From: Epiperipatus broadwayi
Taxonomy: Eukaryota; Onychophora; Udeonychophora; Euonychophora; Peripatidae
NCBI GenBank assembly: GCA_028023455.1
Contig: JAQFVV010013316.1
Location: 26,001 to 90,000 of the forward strand
Direction: 5' to 3'
DNA: 64,000 nt
Part shown: one piece after another, positions 12,575 through 21,608 of the stretch
Layout of the letters: each line of letters begins with the position of its first letter
How positions within the stretch are numbered: the stretch's first letter is position 1
Made by a program: the position numbers and the translations under genes
Notes under the pieces: generated by a model
The model's input: the letters and a program-made list of their open reading frames with translations, nothing else
What the model was told of the DNA's origin: nothing
Databases searched by the model: none

Positions 12575-13750
12575 TTTTTAAACTGAGATGATGAGATGAG
12601 ATGTACTGTGACGTTTCTTTTTTGGAGTCATGAATCTCTCAGCTACCATGCCCAGGAAATCTGTTAGTCATTTTACTTTCTCTTTCCATTTCTTATTCTA
12701 AATTTTTTCCATATTCTTTTCTATCCTTCTCCATCCCATTTCCACAACATAATCTTTGTTAACTCCATGGCTTTTATATATAAATCCCCCTTATCTTTTT
12801 CAAACGCAGTGTAAAAACCCAAGAACCCTCTTCTATATAATCACTTTATTTATTTATTTTCCCACAATTTTATTATTTGTGCCCTTTCTACTTGCAAGCA
12901 TTTACATTCAATTAACAGATGCCTAATATTTTCTATGCATTCCTTACACAACTTGCAGACTAAATCATTCACATTTTTCCATTTATGTGTATATTCCCTT
13001 GTGGCTAAAGATCTTGTTTGAGCTTTAAATAGTAAATTATTTTCCTTGCTATTATTATAAATTAATTCACACCCAATATTCTGCTTACTTCTATATATAT
13101 TTAAACCTTTTTACTCTCTATATTAGTTTTCCATCTCTCCAACTACCTATTCTTTATTAATGTATCTATTCTTCTATCCCATTCTTTGCAACTATTATAT
13201 TCAACAATTCTCCTAACACAATCAACCCACCTTTTGTATAAGAATACTGACATAAATTCTTTATCCAAATCTTCTACATACTGTACCACCTTTCTCATTC
13301 ATCTTGTTGCTTGCCCTTTACTCACAACCCAATTAAATACTATTTTGGCTATTCTCTTATTATCCATAAATTGCAATCTACAAAACATTTTCATTTTGTT
13401 TTTTGCATTTCTCATATAAAAACTTGATCATCCCGTTTCTCATTGAATTGCCTCTTTTGCTGTCCACACATCTACATCTAATGAATGTCTTCCTACTTCT
13501 CTTTGTTCTTTTTCTAAGTAATCTAACACAACTTTACTTGCACATAACACATTGTTACCATATATTAACACTGCTACTGCCACTCCCTTCCATACAATTC
13601 TAGTTACATCATATTTATTATATGAAAACATTGCTTAATATCTTTATCAGTCCCTTTCTTTTCTTTGCTTCATTTATCAATTTTTTCTCCTGTTCATTCA
13701 AGCAATTTCTCTGATTCCTTAAGATGATTCCTAAATAGTTTAACTTATTC
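12575..13750 (-). pseudogene. Decayed LINE, reverse-transcriptase C-terminus and 3' tail
   Basis: On the minus strand the frame at 13631-13440 reads WKGVAVAVLIYGNNVLC..., resembling the AVLIYGSE.. segment that follows the polymerase domain in many LINEs. Further downstream (about 12960-12860) is a CKLCKECIENIRHLLIEC segment, a CxxC...HxxxxC zinc knuckle typical of LINE C-termini. The 3' end near 12575 carries repeated ATCTC/TCATC motifs, not poly(A). The last 300 bp is repeated in opposite orientation at 29483-29755, which confirms a dispersed family. Stops and frameshifts show it is dead. The clade is uncertain. Confidence 0.7.
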
Positions 13751-13759
13751 ACAACAACA

Positions 13760-14595
13760 CAACTTTATAATTAGTCAACTGAAAGTCAAACCATTCTCAT
13801 TATTTACTTTTAATAACTAAATGCGAGTTGACAAATAGTTTGTAAACCATACATAATCTGAAGATTTTTTCATTTGTAAGATCATTACTAAATCAGTGTT
13901 TATAAGGGCAACACATGTGTATATATAAAGAACGCCATGGAGTAATAATGTCTTGCCTGACTTTATTCTGAATTTAATAAAACCTGGACATTTTTTCAGT
14001 TAAATGACCTAGAGAGCCAATCCAACTATCATTCAATTATTGATCAGGAAATAGATATTTTTTAGTTACCAGACAAAATAAAAAATGTAACCCCCCAACA
14101 ATTTCCATCAGTCTGCAGTTGAATAGCTTGCATGATTTCTCTTTGAGATACTAGAAATATTTTTACCTGGCAATGGATTATTTAAAACTTTACCATTCAT
14201 TATATATAGTATAATAAGCTGTATTGTTCAAAAATATTTCAAGTTATATTATTTGTCAGAACTGATCAAAATAAAAATTTTAACATGACTAACTAGGAAT
14301 GGGAACAAAATTTGTTTATCCTCCAATGCAATTTATTCCAATATCTCGTTATATAAAGTTACATCATAAACACCAATGACTCAATTAAGATATACGTATG
14401 ATTATTATATCTATATATATAGTTTACAAAAATTAATAAGACAGAAATTACTCACCTCATACAACATTAAACCAAATTGACTCTCTGTAACATAATGATA
14501 ATCTAGTTGATCTGACTCTGTTCGGAAGGGACGTGTTGTGTGGACTAAACTAAAAAGTAAGTTATTCAATATTTTTAATTCTTACATAATATATA
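13760..14595. other. AT-rich DNA, nothing recognised
   Basis: No supported feature. Confidence 0.45.
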
Positions 14596-14805
14596 TATAT
14601 AATTTAAATAATAAGTGTAGTAATGCTCAAGATAAATGGGTTTATAAGTAATCATTAAAAACCAGGCAACATTTAGATAATCCCAATATTAATAACAATC
14701 AACAATCTCAATATTATTGGTAAAAAGAGGTTGCCTTGACAACAGATTGAGATTGTTATTGATACTGGTATTATCTAAGTGTTGACTGTTTTTAATGATA
14801 TATAT
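14596..14805. repeat. Palindromic repeat R3, copy 1
   Basis: The left half (TAATCATTAAAAACCAG..., ATTAATAACAATCAACAATC) is inverted in the right half (AGATTGTTATTGATACTGG..., GTTTTTAATGATATA). Relatives lie at 47430-48140 and 61945-62115. No ORF and no hammerhead core. It is probably a foldback non-autonomous element. Confidence 0.7.
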
Positions 14806-15860
14806 ATGGAAACAGACATGCTGTGTTACGTATATGTTTAAAAGATCCCCCCCCCCAATTAAAAAGACTAATAATATTTTAAGTCAGACTAGTAATATTT
14901 TTTAAAAAAAGACTAATAACATTTTAAGGAAAACTAAATATTTTAAAGAAAAAGAAGAAGTAATGAAATTTGACCGCAATTAATCATGGTTGAGAATAAA
15001 CAAAAAAAAAATCAATCGTGATAAAAAATATTGAAAAGTATTTTTATAAATAAATTTATTTTGAAACAGTGTTTTATTTTATATATTCAGTATTACCATA
15101 CTTATAAATATATTATGGGATTACTTGCATATGAAGTAAAAAGAAATAGAGTGATTTTGAATTATTTTAAAGAAGGGCAAGATGAATAATAAATAATATA
15201 ATAAATGACAAAATATTTAGTATTCTAAATATCCACATTAAAAATTGGTTAAGATTAAAGTTAAATTAAATAGATTTCTTAATTATTAAAACAGAATTAT
15301 TGAACATTAATGTGTAAAAATTTTGTGTATGTATGTAAGTATGTATATTTATAATGTAGGATTTTACTCATTAAGTACATATTTTTGGAAATGAATTATT
15401 CTATTACTTGGAGATGAGATATTCTGAGTTATTAAATTAGAAATATTAGAGATATTTGGACTTTATAAAACTTTATAATCCCCCCTCCCCCTTTTAATTA
15501 AAGATGGTGCTAAGTAAAATAAGTAGTCTGATTACTATCAACATCAGAAGAAACAGTTTACATTTTATTGTCAATACTTTATATGATTTTCTTAAGTCAT
15601 AGTTGAATACCAGCAGAATGATTTAAAGAATTAAAGGCAGAGTTGTACAGGTGTTTATATTATGGGATAGTTATGGATTATAATATAACCAATTATCATT
15701 TATTGTCCATGAATATACTTACAGATGGCCATGTCTGGTCATATGAGTTAAGAGAAGAATTGACTGTTGATTTATTTGTATTTTCTTTTCATAGACAGTT
15801 AATGTATAGCCCTAAATTATGAGCCTTAGTTAGATATTTGAGATAATAAAGTTGTGTTTA
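14806..15860. other. AT-rich DNA with C-runs, nothing recognised
   Basis: Short poly(C) runs near 14848 and 15481. No gene or dispersed repeat recognised. Confidence 0.45.
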
Positions 15861-15863
15861 TGA

Positions 15864-16405
15864 TGAGTTAGAAAAAGTTAACAACTACAAATACCTTGAT
15901 CAAATTATTACTACAGATGGAAACATAATGGATGAAATTACTCAGAGAATTGGAGAGCTTTATGTTTGAAAAGGGTTTTCAATAAATGTGTTTTATCAGT
16001 TCTTACTTATGTATCACAGATGTGGACATTTAATAAAAGATCAATATAGAGCTTTCAGACCATTCAAAAAAGTATGGAAGATGCATGTTAGGAGTAACAA
16101 TAAGAGACTGAAAACACAATACATAGGTAAGAAAACAAACAGGTGTTACTCACTTCACAGAAAGAATTAAAAGACTGAAGTGGAGTTGGGCTAGACATAC
16201 TGCTAGAAGAAATGATAATATATGGAAAATTGCAATCTTAAATTGTATTCCAAAAGATTTCAAAAGACCCAGAAAAATACCATATGTGAGATGGATGGAT
16301 CAAATAAGAATGTGTGCAGGGATAGTGTAAAAAAGAGAGGCTAGAGATTGGAGATGGATTGAACGAGGGGAGACCTTCATCTTGCAGTGGATTGATAATG
16401 GTTGA
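15864..16405 (+). pseudogene. 5'-truncated RTE fragment (C-terminal region), copy 4
   Basis: This aligns with the last 550 bp of the RTE copies at 34708-37981 and 52098-54023: VNNYKYLDQIITTDGNIMDEI, then the region around a lost YGSETW, then GHIARR..., RPRKIPYVRWMDQIRMCAG and LGETFILQWIDNG-like remnants. It ends in TTGATGAT like the others. Stops and deletions make it non-functional. A possible but imperfect target duplication (ATTAAAGTTATG against AATAAAGTTGTG) flanks it. Confidence 0.85.
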
Positions 16406-16860
16406 TGATTAAAGTTATGAATAATATATTACTAATAAAGTGATTTATATTTTGCTATATGCAGTTAATATAGTCCCATATTCATGCCCACAAAGATGTT
16501 TCAAGTTTTTATTTTACTTCACTTTTATTTTGACTAAGAATCAAGAATTTTCTTAAGTAATTGGTTATATTTGGAGTTATTTAATGAAATGAGCATATCT
16601 ACTTCTTAGTATGAGTATATCTACTTCTTGGTTATTTTATTGATTAATTCTAGCTACAGGGACTTTTAACTCTAACATTTTTCCATTGTGTTATACATTA
16701 TGGGCAATGCATCAAGATGATGATCTGAAATGATTATGAACATTAAAAAAATTTTAAATTGCAACCAAAAAATTATGCTAGTAATGTGAGAATTTGTAAG
16801 ACATCAGAAAAAAGATTTGTTTCCAAAACAATGTAATCCAAATTCATGAATATATTAAGT
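16406..16860. other. AT-rich DNA, nothing recognised
   Basis: One short internal duplication near 16590-16632 (ATATCTACTTCTT twice). Otherwise no feature. Confidence 0.5.
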
Positions 16861-17087
16861 CAAATTTAAAGTAGCTGTATATTTATATTGGACTATTTCC
16901 ATCATCTAATATGTGTGTTGAATGTCTTTAGAAAAGTTTAATTTTAGTTAAATATTCCAAATGCATTCAACTGTTAGTAATATCGCAGCAAACAGGTTAG
17001 TATATGCACCAACTGTTAATAATATCACAGCAAACAAATGTTAGTAATATCACAGCAAACAGGTTAGTATATGCACTAACCGCCTTT

Positions 17088-17170
17088 GGCAGGATGGCTC
17101 AGTTGGTTAGAGCGTTACCTTAAATTTCAATAATCAAGAATCTAAGGACTCAGGTTCGAATCCCATGCTA
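17088..17170 (+). other. tRNA-like pol III promoter region of element C
   Basis: GATGGCTCAGTTGGTTAGAG matches a tRNA D-arm/A box, and CAGGTTCGAATCCCATGC matches a T-arm/B box. Between them CCTTA and TAAGG form an anticodon-stem-like pair around an enlarged 20-nt loop, so this is not a normal tRNA. It is repeated in inverse orientation at about 18186-18268, 18461-18543 and 30633-30712, each inside an element C copy. Confidence 0.8.
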
Positions 17171-17193
17171 GTACTGTCACTGGTCAGGCCAGC

Positions 17194-17239
17194 AACACAT
17201 GAAGAAGAGGGAGAAAAATACCTCTCGAAACGTTGTGCA
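17194..17239 (+). ncRNA. Hammerhead-like ribozyme motif, family C (mutated core)
   Basis: Order seen: helix I strand CAACAC, a core reading ATGAAGA where CTGAAGA is expected, helix II AGAGG/CCTCT, GAAA, then ACGT (self-complementary) and GTT as cleavage triplet, then GTG returning to helix I. The C3 position is changed to A, so this copy is probably inactive. All family C copies have one extra C between helix II and GAAA. Confidence 0.6.
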
Positions 17240-17485
17240 TATACTAACTTGTTTGCTGGGATATTACTAACAGTTAGTGCATATACTAACCTGTTTGCTG
17301 TGATATTATTAACATTTGTTTGCTGTGATATTACTAACAGTTGAATGCATTTAGAATATTTAACTAAAATTAAACTTTTCTAAAGATATTCAACACACAT
17401 ATTAGATGATGGAAATAGTCCAATATAAAAATACAGCTAGAACACCATCATCACAAACCTTCAGAAAAACACAAATTTAAAGTAG

Positions 17486-17825
17486 TTTGTATAATGTTCT
17501 CATAACATTGTAAGAGTTATATTAGAGTCCAGAAAATAATTATTATTAAACTAATGAACTTGATAGTTAAAACTGAATGTAAATTATTTGATCAAAAGAA
17601 TTGTTTAGATTGTACAATATGAAACACTAAACTCATTTAAAATATCCATTATGACCAATAATACTTTTGTAAAGCTGGTGCTAAGAGAAGAATAACTTCT
17701 TTGGAAAGTGGACATATTCTGTAATATGGATTTAAAGTGTGAGACATATAGTTATGCACTGATAGTGGAATTGTACATAATTTGTATATAAATAAACTGA
17801 TTATGATATTTGTTAAAATAATATT
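17486..17825. other. AT-rich spacer between two C elements
   Basis: Unique-looking AT-rich sequence. No feature. Confidence 0.5.
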
Positions 17826-18108
17826 TACTTATTGTTTTTCTGAAGGTTTGTGATGATGGTGTTCTAGCTGTATTTTTATATTGGACTATTTCCATCATCT
17901 AATATGTGTGTTGAATGTCTTTAGAAAAGTTTAATTTTTTAGTTAAATATTCCAAATGCATTTAATTGTTAGTAATATCACAGCAAACAGGTTAATATAT
18001 GCACCAACTGTTAGTAATATCACAGCAAACAAATGTTAATAATATCACAGCAAACAGGTTAGTATATGTACTAACTGTTAGTAATATCACAGCAAACAGA
18101 TTAGTATA

Positions 18109-18157
18109 CACACAATGTTTCGAGAGGTATTTTTTCTCCCCTCTTCTTCAGGTGTTG
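18109..18157 (-). ncRNA. Hammerhead-like ribozyme motif, family C, first unit
   Basis: Minus-strand order: CAACAC, CTGAAGA (18145-18151), helix II AGAGG/CCTCT with an A-rich loop, an extra C, GAAA (18118-18121), then ACAT where the sister unit has ACGT, then TGTG. The ACGT-to-ACAT change breaks the helix III palindrome and looks like a CpG transition. Confidence 0.65.
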
Positions 18158-18384
18158 CTGGCCTGACCACTGACAGTACTAGCATGGGATTGGAACCTGG
18201 GTCCTTAGATTCTTGATTATTGAAATTTAAGGTAACGCTCTAACCAACTGAGCCATCCTGCCAAAGGATGTATATGCACCCACTGTTAGTAATATCACAG
18301 CAAACAAATGTTAATAATATCACAGCAAACAGGTTAGTATATGTACTAACTGTTAGTAATATCACAGCAAACAGATTAGTATAC

Positions 18385-18432
18385 ACACAACGTTTCGAGA
18401 GGTATTTTTTCTCCCCTCTTCTTCAGGTGTTG
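18385..18432 (-). ncRNA. Hammerhead-like ribozyme motif, family C, second unit (best copy)
   Basis: Minus strand: helix I strand CAACAC, core CTGAAGA (18420-18426), helix II AGAGG/CCTCT (18415-18419 with 18398-18402), GAAA (18393-18396), self-complementary ACGT, triplet GTT, then GTGTG pairing back to helix I over about 4 bp. The only irregularity is one extra C between helix II and GAAA. A helix III this short would be stable only as a dimer, as known for Penelope-type hammerheads. Confidence 0.7.
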
Positions 18433-18547
18433 CTGGCCTGACCAGTGACAGTACTAGCATGGGATTCGAACCCGAGTCCTTAGATTCTTGATTATTGAAA
18501 TTTAAGGTAACACTCTAACCAACTGAGCCATCCTTCCAAAGGATGTA

Positions 18548-19060
18548 TACTTTTTTTAATTGTAGTTTCATTCAATGTGGGCATCGAAGAGATTTGGGAT
18601 GCCCAATTTAAGCTGGAAATAATTATACTATATGATGATTATAGAAGGAATTAGAGAAAATGCTTATAGAAGAGTCAATAAAGAATAAGCCTTTCAAATT
18701 AGTGGTTTAATAATTTTCTCCTAACCTGTATAAAGAATAAGTATTGCTATTGTTTTAAGAGCAGGTTTCCAGGAAGATTGGGCTTAAACCCAATATAAAT
18801 CATCTTCCAGGTTCTGAAAATACCTGGTGATATCCAATTAAACTAAAAATATTTACTGAAATAATATTAAGTAAACAATAAACTTATAGCATCTTCCCTA
18901 AGCACAATTTTTTTAAGTTTTATTTAAGTCTGACTATTATAAGATCAAATATAAAATGTAAAGGCCTACATATTATTAATTAACACAATAATTCTTGACA
19001 CAAAATTATTTTTATAAACAAAATTATTTAATTAATTTGACATGCATGTGTTTATATAAT
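18548..19060. other. AT-rich DNA, nothing recognised
   Basis: No supported feature. Confidence 0.5.
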
Positions 19061-19111
19061 TACACCCATCCACCCACCCACACACACACATATATATATA
19101 TGTGTGTGTGG
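19061..19111. repeat. CCCA / CA / TA / TG microsatellite
   Basis: Short runs of CCCA, CA, TA and TG repeats in succession, forming a potential AT/GT hairpin. Confidence 0.85.
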
Positions 19112-19290
19112 GAGATGATAATCTGGACCAACTTATAAGTGCTGGTTCAGCACGGAATACATATATTGGTGATTATTTATCTTTTCTACATGTGTGTGTT
19201 TATGTGTATCAGTGGTATGAGAGAGTGTGGATAGTTGACAGGTACTTGAAAATCTGAGTTCAAATCCCTTCTATTTACAATTAAGCTTCA
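19112..19290 (+). repeat. Hammerhead-family repeat D, copy 2
   Basis: The hammerhead region is about 19126-19172. Helix I ACCAA/TTGGT is intact and helix II GTGCTG-GTT-CAGCAC is perfect. The core CTGATGA is mutated to CTTATAA, GAAA to GGAA, and the helix III palindrome to ATACATAT. Downstream, GAGTTCAAATCCC near 19256 resembles a tRNA B box. It is inactive as it stands but informative for the family consensus. Confidence 0.7.
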
Positions 19291-19323
19291 GGTAGGTGAA
19301 GAGTGCCTATATTTCAAATATTT

Positions 19324-19431
19324 TTTTTCTTTCACATGTGTCATAGTATCAGCCGGGAAGCGAACCCCCTATCCCGGGACAACTGCTCGTAAAGCAGCTG
19401 TCACTGACCACTCGACCACCAATGCCTGACA
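19324..19431 (-). mobile_element. tRNA-derived SINE with 16-bp target duplication
   Basis: On the minus strand: GGTGGTCGAGTGGTCAGTGA (A-box region), GCTGCTTTACGAGCAG arm, GGGGGTTCGCTTCCCGG (B box), GATACTATGACAC, then an A-rich tail (T-rich on the plus strand at 19324-19332). TATATTTCAAATATTT flanks it at 19308-19323 and 19432-19447. Same family as the SINE at 10742. Confidence 0.92.
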
Positions 19432-19447
19432 TATATTTCAAATATTT

Positions 19448-20870
19448 GTATATGATTTTTATGTGATAATGAAAATTCAATATTATAATTGTCAATCTAA
19501 GTTAATTAATTTTTTTTTAATGTTTATTTTTATGTTTATTTAATTTTTTTTTTTTTTTTTAAAAAAGAAACTTTAACTACAACATTTTTTAAAAATAAAT
19601 TACTTCTGAGACAAAGGACAGACTTGTCTTCAGGCTATAATAAATATAGTTAATACATCATAAGTTTTTCCATCAGTTTACATTATCTTTTATTTTAAAA
19701 TCCATTAGTATTAGAAAATTAATCTATACAGATTGCGCACTTTTAATAAAAATAACTTCTTTTTTTATAAGCCTGATAAAAAAAATCACTTTCCTGAAAT
19801 GTCTTTATACTGTGTTAAATAATACAAATTTATATATATATATATAGCTCATGTTATCTATCCTTCATTTGAATTAGCAGTTGCTTCTTTTTTCTATATG
19901 CGCATATATAGATAAATGAACATCCACCTTTGGCTATGCAGATGATTGGTAATATTTCTTTTCTTTGTACATACATATATATTCATGTATTTGCTCGTAC
20001 ATAAATAATTTAAGTGATGACGTGTTTCATTGCAGGGTAGAAACGGGTTAAACAGTTTTTAAACTACATTTAAATTTGTTATTATTATTAATTTGTTAAG
20101 CACATACTCTTTACGTAAGTAGTATATATATTAAGGTTATAATAAATTAATAATAATTACAACTTTAAATTGTCTTAAAAGATTTTTAACTATAAGGTCT
20201 TAACATTAACTCGTAAATCGAAAGATTTCGTGAACGTTAGTGTGAAATAGAAACTGTGGACTTAATCAGTAAAGTATTTAATAGCTTCACGCTCTCAAAT
20301 CAAAATGCTTTAGATTCGCCTATATATTTAAAAAGTAGGTTGAAGATAAGAGTGGTCGCTCTTGTCTTTTAAAGTCGTTAATCTTGTGTTAAAGATTTGT
20401 AGAGGTCCCTACTGTCGAAGTTCAGGTGCATAGTCCTAAGGTGATAGCCTTAATATATATATATATATTAGACTACATTTAATGGTCATATATTTGAATT
20501 TCAGGACAGGAATAATGAGGACCTAAACATTCTTAGCAAAGCATGTTGAACTGACAATAATCATGAGAGTAGTATCAATATGCATCTCTGAGTGGCCATA
20601 AATTTTAAATGGTTTGAAGTCATGCTATGCTGAGTTAACATATACTCCAATAATTATAGCTAATTAGTATCCAGAAAGTATGTCTTATAAAAAAAAACAA
20701 GATTAAAAAATAAAATATTGTGTTTAATTATTAAAAATTTCTGATAATTCTACTAAATATGACAGTTTTTCAGCTACTTATGGATTAGCCCAGATACCAA
20801 GGTTGATTATGGACAAATCCAGACAATCAAATTCATTATATAAATGTATCACATTAATGCAATAATTATA
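19448..20870. other. Non-coding; 20200-20460 slightly richer in CpG
   Basis: Mostly AT-rich with poly(T) runs near 19543. The part around 20200-20460 is less repetitive and holds several CpGs, but shows no ORF, RNA structure or repeat I can name. Confidence 0.4.
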
Positions 20871-21050
20871 TATATATATTTTAAAAAATTACACTTAATA
20901 TCAGATTTTTAAAAAATATATATAATCTTATTTAATAATTAATTTATTAATAAAAAAATAAATAAATTGACATTTAATTGCTTATGGCACTTTTGTCTTT
21001 CAATTATTGCTAGGAAAACAGAAACCCTTTTTTTTAAAACATTAAAACTT

Positions 21051-21327
21051 CCAAACATCACATGATCACCATCTCTATACTAGCACATAATTGTTGTAAA
21101 CAAAGGCAAAACTCTCCATACAGTAGTGCCACCCTGTGCCAAACAGAGTAATCAATGGATGCCAGAAGGCTTGTGCATAAAATCCCTATCTAGTGCCTAC
21201 TCATCCAATATCCCCAGACTAGTTTCTGGCTTGAGGCCATCATCAGTGAGGAGCCTTCTGGCATCCATTGATTACTCTGTTTGGCACAGGGTGGCACTAC
21301 TGTATGGAGAGTTTTGCCTTTGTTTAC
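21051..21327 (-). mobile_element. Hammerhead-family foldback B, copy 1 (complete ribozyme)
   Basis: Minus-strand reading: a 5' arm (AACAAAGGCAAAACTCTCCA through GGATGCCAGAAGGCT), the hammerhead, a short spacer, the inverted arm, then a 3' tail ending GATCATGTGATGTTT. AACATTAAAACTT (21038-21050) and AACATTAAACTT (21328-21339) flank it, a 12-13 bp target duplication differing by one A. No ORF. The one-sided tail and direct duplication suggest insertion by reverse transcription. Relatives lie at 29396, 41821, 42287, 46509 and 49353. Confidence 0.85.
21211..21252 (-). ncRNA. Hammerhead ribozyme motif, family B, all core elements present
   Basis: Minus strand: helix I strand TCCTCA (21247-21252), core CTGATGA (21240-21246), helix II TGGC-CTCAA-GCCA (21227-21239), GAAA (21223-21226), then CTA, GTC cleavage triplet (cleavage expected after the base opposite 21217), then helix I strand TGGGGA (21211-21216), which pairs TCCTCA over six positions including one G-T. 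Helix III is only ACTAGT, a perfect palindrome, so the active form may be a dimer. No core residue is missing. Activity is inferred, not shown. Confidence 0.82.
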
Positions 21328-21608
21328 AACATTAAACTTAACACTCTTCCTCCACCTTTTCTAATTTTTGTATAAATTTAAAAATAATTTTTTTTTCTTG
21401 TAACTTTTTATTAAAATTTATAGGAAAATGAGAAAATGTGGACAGAAGAGATTAAGGCTTTTATTTTTTTCTAGCAATCATTGAAAGACAAATGTGTCAT
21501 AAGCAATTAAATGTCAATTTATTTTTTTATTAATAAATTAATTATTAGACAAGATTATATATTTTTAAAAAATCTGATAGTAAGTGTAATTTTCTAATAT
21601 ATATATAT

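Larger units (their letters stand above)
16875..17471 (+). mobile_element. Hammerhead-family element C, copy 1, with 14-bp target duplication
   Basis: A 597-bp insertion flanked by CAAATTTAAAGTAG on both sides (16861-16874 and 17472-17485). Long inverted arms surround a plus-strand core: the TTGGACTATTTCCATCATCT segment on the left is repeated in reverse on the right. Both arms hold several AATATCACAGCAAACA units. The left arm is shorter, as if 5'-truncated; the right end continues through CACCATCATCACAAACCTT. The core joins a tRNA-like sequence to a hammerhead-like motif. There is no poly(A). The direct duplication and truncation argue for reverse-transcription-based insertion, not cut-and-paste. 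Confidence 0.85.
17833..18547 (-). mobile_element. Hammerhead-family element C, copy 2, head-to-tail dimer
   Basis: Opposite orientation to the copy at 16875. It starts with the 3' arm (GTTTTTCTGAAGGTTTGTG, about 17836) and contains two tRNA-like plus hammerhead cores in direct repeat. The same hammerhead base sits at 18117 and 18392, so the period is 275 bp. Each unit is separated by AATATCACAGCAAACA-type repeats. The dimer is what would be expected if a multimeric RNA, uncut or incompletely self-cleaved, had been reverse-transcribed. Outer boundaries are approximate; no target duplication found. Confidence 0.8.
20871..21608. repeat. Outer palindrome (about 140-bp arms) holding element B
   Basis: 20871-21013 and 21471-21608 are inverted repeats of each other, with shared blocks such as GACATTTAATTGCTTATG and TTTATTAATAAATTAATTAT. 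Element B (21051-21327) sits inside it. The right tip merges with an AT run against which the LTR element starts at 21609, so the palindrome predates both insertions. Confidence 0.75.

Noticed and set aside
17088-17170. Functional tRNA gene
   Set aside because: The anticodon arm has a 20-nt loop and the sequence recurs only inside element C copies, so it is a derived promoter.
19590-19640. Possible hammerhead on the minus strand (CTGAAGA near 19631)
   Set aside because: GAAG stands where GAAA is needed and helix II leaves four unpaired bases. It could be a decayed relic, but support is too weak.
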